Assembly: GCA_036518955.1 (NCBI GenBank)
Contig: DATDMG010000230.1
Location: 1-19,990 of the forward strand
Length of the DNA stretch: 19,990 nt
Source of the DNA: DATDMG01 sp036518955
GTDB taxonomy: Bacteria > Actinomycetota > Actinomycetes > Actinomycetales > Kineosporiaceae
Reading direction: 5' to 3'
The notes beneath the pieces are model-generated. The model ran no database searches. It worked only from the letters and a program-made list of their open reading frames with translations, and was not told the DNA's origin. Positions 8,030 through 15,101 of this stretch are shown here, piece by piece. Each line of letters begins with the position of its first letter. Within the stretch, counting starts at the first letter, position 1. The position numbers and the translations under genes were made by a program.

Positions 8030-8880
8030 CACCGGGTGCGCGTGTCCGCCGCGGCGCCGTCGCGGCACTGCTGGTGGCCGTCGGCCTGGCGACCTCCGGC
8101 TGCGGCTCGGACCACCCGGCGAACGTCGCCGCGGGCGCCGCGGCGCACCACCCCTCGGCGGCGGTCGTCGCCGGTCCGTCCCCCAGCGACGACGTGCCCA
8201 CGGGGGACACCGGGACGGCCGCGCCGGATCCGACGCAGGAGAGCAGGGCCGGCGCCACCGGCCCCGCTCGGGTGGACCCTGCCATCAACGTGGTAGCCAA
8301 GGCCGGGGTGGCGTCCGTGCCGGTGTACGCGTCGACCTCGGACGCCGAGCCCTGGACGACGCTGGCCAACCCGCTCCCCTCCGGGGCGCCGCTGGTGTTC
8401 CTGGTCCAGGGAGCGGTCCACGGTTGGGTGCGGGTGCTGGTCCCGGTCCGACCCAACCAGGCGCAGGGCTGGGTCAGGGCCTCCGACGTGACACTCAACC
8501 GGGTCGACTACCGGATCGTCGTCTCGGTCGGCCGGCACACCCTCACCGTCTACAAGGCAGGCAAGGTGTTCATGACGGAGCGAGCCGGAATCGGTACCTC
8601 GACCACCCCGACCCCCGGCGGCGTCTACTACGTCAAGGAACTGATCAAACCGACCGATCCGCGGGGGGCGTACGGACCGTTCGCCTATGGCCTCTCGGGC
8701 TATTCGAACGTGCTGAACGAGTTCGCCGGCGGTGACGGCGAGATCGGCATCCACGGCACGGACGACCCGACCACTCTGGGCAGGAGCGTCAGCCACGGGT
8801 GCATCCGGATCAGCAACACCGCGATCACCAAGCTGGCAGGCATGCTTCCGCTCGGCGCCCCGGTGCAGATCGTGCGCTGA
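8026..8880 (+). CDS. L,D-transpeptidase lipoprotein (YkuD domain)
   Basis: Cell-wall enzyme predicted to form 3-3 peptidoglycan cross-links or to attach proteins to peptidoglycan, outside the membrane. The 284-residue product has a lipoprotein signal peptide ending in the lipobox ATSGC (lipidated Cys26). A Pro/Ala/Thr-rich spacer follows to about residue 85, then an SH3-like segment (about 95-158, with PVYAS and GWVRASDVTL). The YkuD catalytic domain (about 161-284) has IHGT (242-245) and the active-site motif SHGCIR (256-261), with Cys259 as nucleophile and His257. All expected catalytic residues are present. The ATG overlaps the upstream TGA, so it is coupled to the unrecognised 658-aa protein, a plausible substrate or partner. 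It could equally be a classical mycobacterial-type Ldt; the target peptide cannot be told from sequence. Confidence 0.93.
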   Translation: MTPGARVRRGAVAALLVAVGLATSGCGSDHPANVAAGAAAHHPSAAVVAGPSPSDDVPTGDTGTAAPDPTQESRAGATGPARVDPAINVVAKAGVASVPVYASTSDAEPWTTLANPLPSGAPLVFLVQGAVHGWVRVLVPVRPNQAQGWVRASDVTLNRVDYRIVVSVGRHTLTVYKAGKVFMTERAGIGTSTTPTPGGVYYVKELIKPTDPRGAYGPFAYGLSGYSNVLNEFAGGDGEIGIHGTDDPTTLGRSVSHGCIRISNTAITKLAGMLPLGAPVQIVR

Positions 8881-9089
8881 CCTGGACGTCTGCCGGTCAC
8901 AGCCGGCGCCGCCGCCACCATCGCCGCACGTCGTCCGCCCACCGGAGATCACCTGGTCGGCAGATGTGGTGGTCCACGGAGCGCGCTCTCCGCTCCTGCT
9001 GTGCCGTCGGCGACGGTCGCCGCTGGACGGTGAGGACCCTGGCGTCGATGGCCGCGCGTCCGATGTGTGCGTCGTGACGTCGTCGCCAC

Positions 9090-9102
9090 TAAAGTTCCGG
9101 TG
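9090..9102 (+). promoter_or_regulatory. possible leaderless promoter (-10 TAAAGT) for the PIG-L gene
   Basis: TAAAGT at 9090-9095 fits the actinobacterial -10 pattern TANNNT. It sits so that transcription would start at or within a base or two of the GTG at 9102. No Shine-Dalgarno sequence precedes this GTG, which agrees with a leaderless message. There is no good -35 hexamer. Confidence 0.3.
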
Positions 9103-10346
9103 TGCCGAGGCCGCGGGTGTCCCGTACGTTGGTCGCCGTCGCGGGCGGATCGCTGGTGGCGGTCACTGTTGCCGGGGGTGCGGCCAGGCCCGTGCCACCC
9201 GCCACGTCCCGGGTGGTCGCGGGGTCGGCCGCCTCGGCCCGGGTGGGGATGCACCGGCCGTCGTCTCCCAGGTCGGGCACCGTGCCCGGGCGGCCGGACC
9301 CAGGGCAGGGCCGGCGATCAGCGGAGGTGGAACAGCCGGGCCCGGATGACGGGACGTTGGAGACGCTGGCCGACGGGCTCGTGCTGCTGCGGACACCGCC
9401 CCAGGGCCAGGACGCCGGAGCCCGCGGGCCGGTCGAGGGTTCGGCGACCTGGAGCTGGACGCCCCCGGCCACGTTGCCGGGGCTCTCCGCGGACGCCCGC
9501 CGGGTCGACGTGTTCTACACCCCTCACCCGGACGACGAGACCCTCAGCATGGGTGTGCTCATCGCCGCGGCGACGAGCCGCGGCGACCGCGTGATCGTGG
9601 TGTGTCTGACCGACGGGCGCACCAGTGGCGCGATCCGGGACATCAACGCGCGCCTGGCCGCCGACCACGACGCCCCCGCCCTCACCGCCGACGACCTCGG
9701 CCAGGCCCGGGACGGCGAGCTGCGCAGGGCGACCGGCGCCCTCGGCGTCCACCCGGACGACGTCGTGCTGGCTCACCTGGACGCCCCGGGCAGCGACGGT
9801 GGCGCGATCGTGACCGTGGCCGAGGCGGAGCAGGTGGTCCGGTTCTTCGCGGCCCGCTACCCCGGCGCCACCCACACCACGATGTCCGACGTCGCCGAAC
9901 GCCAGCAGGATCACCTGGACGCCGGCGTCGCCCTGCACCGGTTGCTCGACGCCCACGTCGTGACCAGTGCTCAATGGACGGTCTCGCGGCTGTGGTGGTC
10001 CCTGCCCGGCCCGCGGTGGACCTGGGCGCTGCCGTCGACCCCGGCCGAGCGCGAGAGCGTGCGACGGGCCGGCATCGAGTACCAGACCTGGGACCCCCGG
10101 GACCGCGAGTTCGCCGTCGGCTTCTACTCCGTGCGCTGGCAGTTCGCCGCCCTCGGCCGCGATGTCCGCGATCGCGTCCACGGCACCGGTCCGACGTCCT
10201 CGGGAATCCTGGCCACGGTCCCCATGACCCCGACCCGAGCCGCCCGAGCGGTGACCCGGACCCGGGTCACCGCCCGGGTCACGGCCGGGACCGCAGGCAC
10301 CCGCTCCGGCCGCCGCGCTCGACGGACCGGTCGAACGACCGGCTGA
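9102..10346 (+). CDS. secreted PIG-L family N-acetylglucosaminyl deacetylase-like protein
   Basis: Zinc-dependent deacetylase family (PIG-L/LmbE/MshB). The zinc-binding motif PHPDDE is at 141-146 in YTPHPDDETLSMGVLIAA, with DGRTSGAIR following, and a later QDHLDAG (269-275) supplies the downstream histidine. The N-terminus (MPRPRVSRTLVAVAGGSL) is a short basic region plus hydrophobic stretch, so the protein is probably exported or membrane-anchored. That differs from cytoplasmic MshB and Mca and suggests action on a cell-surface or environmental amino-sugar. A low-complexity spacer (about 30-125) precedes the domain, and an Arg/Thr-rich basic tail of about 40 residues ends the protein. The GTG start at 9102 has no ribosome site, and the true start could differ. 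The substrate is unknown; polysaccharide or glycolipid de-N-acetylation is inference from the family. Confidence 0.85.
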   Translation: MPRPRVSRTLVAVAGGSLVAVTVAGGAARPVPPATSRVVAGSAASARVGMHRPSSPRSGTVPGRPDPGQGRRSAEVEQPGPDDGTLETLADGLVLLRTPPQGQDAGARGPVEGSATWSWTPPATLPGLSADARRVDVFYTPHPDDETLSMGVLIAAATSRGDRVIVVCLTDGRTSGAIRDINARLAADHDAPALTADDLGQARDGELRRATGALGVHPDDVVLAHLDAPGSDGGAIVTVAEAEQVVRFFAARYPGATHTTMSDVAERQQDHLDAGVALHRLLDAHVVTSAQWTVSRLWWSLPGPRWTWALPSTPAERESVRRAGIEYQTWDPRDREFAVGFYSVRWQFAALGRDVRDRVHGTGPTSSGILATVPMTPTRAARAVTRTRVTARVTAGTAGTRSGRRARRTGRTTG

Positions 10347-10351
10347 GGAGT

Positions 10352-10387
10352 CGGCCCGGTGGGGCGACCCCGGCCCGGTGGGGCGAC
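10352..10387 (+). repeat. 17-bp direct repeat between PIG-L gene and glgB
   Basis: CGGCCCGGTGGGGCGAC occurs at 10352-10368 and again at 10371-10387, separated by two bases. It lies just after the stop of the PIG-L gene and upstream of the candidate glgB promoter. Function unknown. Confidence 0.75.
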
Positions 10388-10426
10388 GACGCCTTCGTCG
10401 TCCGCCGCCCGGCCGCGCTGCTCGGA

Positions 10427-10456
10427 TTGACAACCTCCCGACAGATCCCGTAAACC
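10427..10456 (+). promoter_or_regulatory. candidate sigma-70-like promoter for glgB
   Basis: A consensus -35 hexamer TTGACA (10427-10432) is followed after 18 bases by TAAACC (10451-10456), a weak -10. Two short dyads follow: CCCGG-N4-CCGGG at 10455-10468 and CCGGC-N6-GCCGG at 10473-10488. A clear ribosome site GGAAGGA (10511-10517) stands five bases before the glgB ATG. The -35 is good; the -10 is uncertain. Confidence 0.45.
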
Positions 10457-10522
10457 CGGCAATCCGGGCAACCCGGCTATATCGCCGGTCGTGACGTCTC
10501 CGACGGGACGGGAAGGACGGTC

Positions 10523-12748
10523 ATGAGCACGACCATCGAACTGGAACAACGGGTCGACCACGAGGAGCTCGAGCGCCTGGTGACGGGTGAGCACCACGAC
10601 CCGCATCGCCTCCTGGGCGCCCACCCGGAGCAGGACGCCGCCGGGGACGAACATGTCGTGATCCGTGGGTGGTATCCGGACGCCGTCCAGATGGCCCTGC
10701 TCACCGAGGGTCGGCGGATCGAGATGCGGCGACTGCATCCCGCGGGCGTGTTCGCCCACCTGCTGGACGGCGCCACCGTGCCGGTCTACCAGGTGCAGGC
10801 GACGCTGCGGGACGGCCGGACGGTGGTCTTCGACGACCCCTACAGTTGCGGGCCGACCCTGGGGGACCTTGACCTCCACCTCTTCGGGGAAGGTCGGCAC
10901 GAGGGGCTGTGGCGCCACCTCGGGGCCCACGTCCGCGTGCATCAGGGCCTGTCCGGCACGTCGTTCGCGGTCTGGGCGCCCAGCGCGCGCAGCGTGCGGG
11001 TGGTGGGGGACGTCAACGGCTGGGACGGGCGGGTGCACCCGATGCGGGTGCTCGGCAGTTCGGGCGTCTGGGAGATCTTCATTCCTGGGATGGGCCCGGG
11101 AGCTCGGTACAAGTACGAGATCCTCAGCCAGGCGGGGCACGTGAGCCTGAAGGCTGATCCGTTCGCCTTCGCCGCCGAGATGCCACCCGCCACCGCGAGC
11201 ATCGTCACGCGGAGCAGCTACGCCTGGCAGGACGGCGACTGGATCACCGATCGGGACAACACCGACGTCCTGCGAGCACCGGTGTCGATCTACGAATGTC
11301 ACCTGGGCTCGTGGCGGATGGTGCAGAGGGGAGACGGTTCGTGGCGCCCGCTGACGTATCGTGAGGCGGCGGAGGTCCTGCCGGAGTACGTGGCCGACCT
11401 CGGGTTCACGCACGTGGAGTTCCTCCCCCTCGCCCAGCATCCGTTCTCCGGGTCGTGGGGTTACCAGGTGACCGGCTACTACGCGCCGGCGGCTCAGTAC
11501 GGCGGCCCGGACGACTTCCGGTACCTGGTCGACCGGTTGCACCGGGCAGGGATCGGCGTCCTGATGGACTGGGTGCCGGCCCACTTCCCCAAGGACGACT
11601 GGGCCCTGGCCCGGTTCGACGGGTCGGCGCTCTACGAACACTCCGACCCCCGCCAGGGCGAACACCCGGACTGGGGAACGCTGGTGTTCAACTTCGGCCG
11701 CCACGAGGTCCGCAACTTCCTGCTGGCCAACGCGCTCTACTGGATCGAGGAGTTCCACCTCGACGGGCTGCGGGTCGACGCGGTCGCATCGATGCTCTAC
11801 CTCGACTACTCCCGGAACCCGGGGGAGTGGGTCACCAACCGGTTCGGGGGGCGGGAGAACCTCGAGGCGATCGACTTCGTCAAGGAGGCGAACGAGGTGA
11901 TCTACCGTCATCACCCCGCGGTGATGATGGTGGCGGAGGAGTCGACCTCCTGGCCGGCCGTGTCTCGTCCGACCTACCTCGGCGGCCTCGGTTTCGGGTT
12001 CAAGTGGAACATGGGCTGGATGAACGACACGCTCGTGTACTTCACCAAGGACCCGGTCCATCGCCGCTACCACCATCACGAGCTCACGTTCGCCCTGCTC
12101 TACGCGTTCCATGAGAACTTCATCCTCCCGCTGAGCCATGACGAGGTGGTTCACGGCAAGGGTTCGCTGCTCGCCAGGATGCCCGGCGACCGGTGGCAGC
12201 AGTTCGCGAACCTGCGCGCACTGTTCGGCTGGATGTGGGCCCATCCCGGGCGTCCGCTGCTGTTCATGGGTGGCGAGATCGCCCAGAACGACGAATGGAG
12301 CCATCACACGGGCGTCGACTGGCACCTGGTGCAGTACCCAGAACACGCCGGGGTCACCACGCTCGTCCGCGAACTCAACTCCGTCTACCGGGACGAGCCC
12401 GCTCTGTGGGAGCAGGACTTCGACTGGACCGGATTCCGTTGGATCGACTGCAACGACGCCGACCAGAGCGTGCTGTCGTTCCTCCGAATCCCGAGGACCG
12501 CCCGGCGGGTCGTCGCCTGCATCGCCAACCTCACACCCGTGGTGCGGCACGACCACCGTGTGGGGCTTCCCCATCCCGGGCGCTGGATCGAGGTGCTGAA
12601 CACCGACAGCACGGACTTCGGCGGGAGCGGCGTCACGGTCGGAGAGGTCACCGCCGAGGGGGTGCCGTGGAACGACCTGCCGTACTCCGCATCGATCACG
12701 CTGCCCCCGCTGGCCGTCGTCTGGCTGGCCACGGAGGGTACGCCCTGA
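10523..12748 (+). CDS. glgB: 1,4-alpha-glucan branching enzyme (GH13)
   Basis: Cytoplasmic enzyme that makes alpha-1,6 branches in glycogen by cleaving and transferring alpha-1,4 chains. At 741 residues it has the usual actinobacterial GlgB length. An N-terminal beta-rich domain (HHDPHRLLGAHP, about 24-35) is followed by a CBM48-type domain with FAVWAPSARSVRVVGDVNGW (148-167). The GH13 barrel contains DWVPAHFP (349-356), GLRVDAVAS (415-423, nucleophile Asp419), VAEEST (470-475, the catalytic acid Glu in AEES) and LSHDEVVH (537-544, transition-state stabiliser Asp540). The beta-sandwich C-terminal domain is present. The ribosome site GGAAGGA fits the ATG at 10523. No glgE, treS, glgP or glgX gene is adjacent, so it stands alone here, unlike the glgE-treS-pep2-glgB arrangement of many actinobacteria. 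Convergent with the next minus-strand gene. Confidence 0.97.
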   Translation: MSTTIELEQRVDHEELERLVTGEHHDPHRLLGAHPEQDAAGDEHVVIRGWYPDAVQMALLTEGRRIEMRRLHPAGVFAHLLDGATVPVYQVQATLRDGRTVVFDDPYSCGPTLGDLDLHLFGEGRHEGLWRHLGAHVRVHQGLSGTSFAVWAPSARSVRVVGDVNGWDGRVHPMRVLGSSGVWEIFIPGMGPGARYKYEILSQAGHVSLKADPFAFAAEMPPATASIVTRSSYAWQDGDWITDRDNTDVLRAPVSIYECHLGSWRMVQRGDGSWRPLTYREAAEVLPEYVADLGFTHVEFLPLAQHPFSGSWGYQVTGYYAPAAQYGGPDDFRYLVDRLHRAGIGVLMDWVPAHFPKDDWALARFDGSALYEHSDPRQGEHPDWGTLVFNFGRHEVRNFLLANALYWIEEFHLDGLRVDAVASMLYLDYSRNPGEWVTNRFGGRENLEAIDFVKEANEVIYRHHPAVMMVAEESTSWPAVSRPTYLGGLGFGFKWNMGWMNDTLVYFTKDPVHRRYHHHELTFALLYAFHENFILPLSHDEVVHGKGSLLARMPGDRWQQFANLRALFGWMWAHPGRPLLFMGGEIAQNDEWSHHTGVDWHLVQYPEHAGVTTLVRELNSVYRDEPALWEQDFDWTGFRWIDCNDADQSVLSFLRIPRTARRVVACIANLTPVVRHDHRVGLPHPGRWIEVLNTDSTDFGGSGVTVGEVTAEGVPWNDLPYSASITLPPLAVVWLATEGTP

Positions 12749-12772
12749 CCGCTGAGGTGAACCCCCGAGAGT

Positions 12773-12833
12773 GGTGATCGAGGCGCACCCCACCGGCGAC
12801 CTGGCACGGCATCAGGCGGGCGCCTCGATCACC
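12773..12833. terminator. bidirectional terminator-like inverted repeat between convergent genes
   Basis: A perfect 14-bp inverted repeat, GGTGATCGAGGCGC (12773-12786) and its complement (12820-12833), flanks a 33-base loop that itself contains a CCTG/CAGG stem. It lies 25 bases after the glgB stop and 26 bases past the end of the converging minus-strand gene, where a terminator for both is expected. There is no T-tract on either side, which is common for actinobacterial terminators. Confidence 0.7.
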
Positions 12834-12858
12834 TCCTTGCGCAGGTGGACCGGCGGTG

Positions 12859-13896
12859 TCAACGGGCTGACTGATCGTCGCCGGTCTCGGAGGACGTCGC
12901 GGAGTACGCGGAGTAGAACCCCTCGAGGCGACTCCGGACGGATGCCTCCAGGTACCCGCGGTCCCGCGCCGCCGCGATCAGCGCGGTGGCGGCCCGGCCC
13001 AGACCCGCACCGACGTTTTCCCGGGTCATCCCCAGGTCGTCGAGGATGTCCGCCACGGGCTGGTCACCATGGGCCTGGTAGAACTGGTCCAGGACGGCGT
13101 CGATGAGCCGGGCGACGATGTCCGATGAGCGGGTGGCGAACCAGACCTCCCGGATCCCGTCGCCGAGGCCGCCCAGCGCCGGCGATTCCACCAGGTCGGC
13201 GACCTCGCCGACGGGACGAGGCCCGTTGGTCGCCCAGATCTCCTCCGCGATGGTGCGCAGCATCGCGTCGTCCAGGGTGGCGGTGAGGTACTGCCGGCTG
13301 TCCCGCACGGTCTGCGAGACGTTGGCGGCGACGAACGCCACCAGCCGACGGTCGAGGCCGGCCTCCAGGTTGGGGGTGGCGGCCCGCACCGCGTTCTGGC
13401 TCAGGCGCACCAGCGAGGAGGCTCCGGGGAGCCGGCGCACCACGACGTTCTCGGTGAGCAGGTACTCCTTGACGCCGTGGTAGAGAACGTGACCGATGAG
13501 CTGGGAGTAGACGGTGCTCCCGGTGATCTGGGCCACGATCTCCTCGCGCAGCCGCCGAAGGCCGACCACCCCCGTGACCAGGTGTTCGTACGTCGCCCGG
13601 GGTAGCACGTCCTGCAACGGGTCGGTCTCCTGCAGGAGGGACTCCTGAGCGGCCCGCACCGCCCAGCTGATCTCCTCGACGAGTCCGTCCGACAGCGTCT
13701 GGTCGTCGACGACCAGACGCTGAACCCCGTCCCGCACGATGTCGACCGGGAGAAGGTCGCTCAGGGTGACCTCGCCGAGCCAGTCGAAGCAGGCGTCCAC
13801 CTCGTGGGTGACGGCGGCTCCGACGGCGTCCTCGCGCCATCGGTCGACCTCGTAGCGCACGTGTGCCTCGAAGATCCGCGCAATGCCCTCGTCCAT
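12859..13896 (-). CDS. unrecognised actinobacterial-type helical protein
   Basis: I do not recognise a family in this 345-residue protein. It is acidic, without membrane segments or a signal peptide, and looks mostly alpha-helical. It begins DEGIARIFEAHVRYEVDRW and continues with many amphipathic stretches. Notable are EVTLSDLLPVDIVRDG (about 42-57) and YHGVKEYLLTENVVVRRLPG (about 148-167); near the C-terminus is a conserved-looking ADILDDLGMTRENVG. The frame extends upstream to 14220, but the extra 108 residues are low-complexity and Arg/Pro-rich, so the ATG at 13896 is preferred; it has only a weak purine-rich GGACGGA upstream. The gene lies 217 bases downstream of the TetR gene on the same strand and could be cotranscribed with it, though a strong dyad stands between them. 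It converges with glgB. Function cannot be inferred. Confidence 0.75.
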   Translation of the reverse strand: MDEGIARIFEAHVRYEVDRWREDAVGAAVTHEVDACFDWLGEVTLSDLLPVDIVRDGVQRLVVDDQTLSDGLVEEISWAVRAAQESLLQETDPLQDVLPRATYEHLVTGVVGLRRLREEIVAQITGSTVYSQLIGHVLYHGVKEYLLTENVVVRRLPGASSLVRLSQNAVRAATPNLEAGLDRRLVAFVAANVSQTVRDSRQYLTATLDDAMLRTIAEEIWATNGPRPVGEVADLVESPALGGLGDGIREVWFATRSSDIVARLIDAVLDQFYQAHGDQPVADILDDLGMTRENVGAGLGRAATALIAAARDRGYLEASVRSRLEGFYSAYSATSSETGDDQSAR

Positions 13897-13917
13897 GGGT
13901 CCGTCCGTCCGTCGATC

Positions 13918-13942
13918 GGCACCCGGTCCACGGACCGGTGCC
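13918..13942. promoter_or_regulatory. strong dyad in the leader of the 345-aa gene
   Basis: GGCACCCGGTCC (13918-13929) and GGACCGGTGCC (13932-13942) form an 11-bp inverted repeat with one bulged C and a two-base centre. It lies 22 bases before the start of the minus-strand 345-aa gene and about 170 bases after the end of the TetR gene. It could be an operator, a leader hairpin or a terminator for the TetR message. GTCC tetranucleotide repeats follow on the start-codon side (13899-13911). Confidence 0.5.
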
Positions 13943-14113
13943 CTCACGGTCGCGCCTTCGGCCCGATCCTCCGGCGCCGCCCGCGTCCAGCCACGATTTC
14001 GGCAAGGCCCGGGCTTGTCCAGCGCGTCCGGCCCGGATCGGCGGAGCGCTGACCGTGACGGCGTCGGCGGCGCTCGCCCTGGCGTATCGCGCCGGGGTGG
14101 ATGGGCCTGATCG

Positions 14114-14797
14114 TCAGGTGCCCGCTCTGGCGAGTGACCCGGCGACGAGAAGGGCGAGAGCGTCCTCCAGGGCCTCCCGGAACGGCATCCGCGCTGCGGC
14201 CAGGGCGGGATCGCAGGCATAGGCAGCGAGCACGCTGGCCGAGGGTTGGCAGCGGGCCCACAGGGCGCCGACGGTCACGATGGCCAGGCCGCTGAGCGTG
14301 AGGCTGGCCGGCTCGTCGAGCTCGGGCACGTGGTGACGGGCGAGTTCCGCGAGGCTGGCGAGGTGGGCGTGGGTGGCTCGCTTGTAGCGGACGGCGACCT
14401 CGACGGAGACGTTGTGCTCCAGGACTCCGCACTGCGCGCTGAGCAGGTCGCACAGCACGTGCTGCCCGGCCACGGAGCGGGCGATGACCGCGGCGAGCCG
14501 ATCGCCGCGCTCCCTGGCGGGTGCGTCCGGATCGATCTCGGCGGCGAGCTCGTCGGCAAGTCCGCTGAGCCACTGCTCGCCCGCGCGGTCGAGCAGTTCC
14601 AGCAGGATCGCCTCACGGGACTCGAAGTACCGCAGCACGTTGGACTTGGCCAGCCCGACGCGGCGGCTCAGTCCGTTGAGAGTGACGTCTTGGACGGGCA
14701 TGACGTTCAGCATGGCGGCCGTGCTGTCCAGGATGGCCCGGCGCCTGATCTCGCGCTGCTCCTCGCTCCGCGCGCGTTGGAACGTCATCACACCCAT
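14114..14797 (-). CDS. TetR-family transcriptional regulator
   Basis: DNA-binding repressor-type regulator of 227 residues, normal for the family. The N-terminal helix-turn-helix domain is clear: RRRAILDSTAAML (18-30), VTLNGLSRRVGLAKSNVLRY (38-57) and the following FESREAILLELLDRAG. The rest is an all-helical ligand-binding domain, ending in the dimer-interface-like EALEDALALLVAGSLA. Start taken at 14797; a second ATG at 14788 is equally possible. The start codon overlaps the palindrome CCATCGATGG (14794-14803). It is divergent from the peptidase C26 gene across 304 bases. A shared near-palindrome upstream of that gene and of the P450 gene makes this regulator the obvious candidate to control both; that link is inference. 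The ligand is unknown. Confidence 0.93.
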   Translation of the reverse strand: MGVMTFQRARSEEQREIRRRAILDSTAAMLNVMPVQDVTLNGLSRRVGLAKSNVLRYFESREAILLELLDRAGEQWLSGLADELAAEIDPDAPARERGDRLAAVIARSVAGQHVLCDLLSAQCGVLEHNVSVEVAVRYKRATHAHLASLAELARHHVPELDEPASLTLSGLAIVTVGALWARCQPSASVLAAYACDPALAAARMPFREALEDALALLVAGSLARAGT

Positions 14798-15101
14798 CGA
14801 TGGTACAGACCCGCGGTCTCTTGGTGCGGGGGCCGCGGTACGCGGTGATCCCGCCGGCCAACGAGGTGTCCTGCCGGACGAGCCCCACGGTGCATGCCCC
14901 GTTCGCGGTGTTCATCACGGTGCCGGCCAAGAACTGGCACGGCGAATCCATCGAGGGCGCCGCCCCGGACCAGCACGTGGGTGCCGGTCGGGACCGGGTC
15001 CGGACCCCGTCTCGGCATCGATGCGGGGCCGGGCGGACCTGGTCGTGGCGGAGCCGCGGACATTATGTTTGTACCCAAACAATCAGTCTCTGGAGGTGCT
15101 G
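14798..15101. other. divergent intergenic region, possibly with coding remnants
   Basis: This 304-bp stretch separates the TetR gene from the peptidase C26 gene. It should hold both promoters, but most of it (about 14820-15050) keeps high GC at every third position and is open on both strands: plus from the ATG at 14800, minus from an ATG at 14951 and, in another phase, around 14900-15078. None has a recognisable domain, a good ribosome site or room without heavy overlap of its neighbours. It may be an eroded gene or just GC-biased spacer. Base composition drops sharply to AT-rich at 15061-15086, the presumed promoter/operator of the C26 gene. Confidence 0.45.
15061..15082 (-). promoter_or_regulatory. 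candidate operator upstream of the C26 hydrolase gene
   Basis: Within AT-rich sequence, TGTTTG-TACC-CAAACA (15066-15081) is a 6-bp inverted repeat that overlaps a possible -10 (TATGTT, 15064-15069) and ends 20 bases before the gene start. Read on the minus strand it matches the element in the P450 promoter at 16041-16062 at 16 of 22 positions (core TTTGGGTACAAA here against TTCGGATCCAAA there). A repressor bound here would block the promoter. Confidence 0.5.

Noticed and set aside
9008..9022. CGGCGAC-G-GTCGCCG dyad as a terminator for the L,D-transpeptidase gene
   Set aside because: A one-base centre cannot form a hairpin without opening most of the stem, and such short GC dyads are common here.
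9088..9110. WhiG/FliA-type flagellar sigma promoter (TAAAG followed by GCCGA)
   Set aside because: The spacing between the two parts is only about eight bases instead of about fifteen, and no motility gene is nearby.
10124..12793. 889-residue open frame on the minus strand over glgB
   Set aside because: It is antisense to a certain glgB gene; long open shadows are expected where stops are rare, and its translation is His/Val/Arg-rich without domains.
14412..15101. Long N-terminal extension of the C26 hydrolase frame
   Set aside because: It is antisense to the TetR gene and lacks similarity to the family; GGAGG before the GTG at 15102 gives the proper start.
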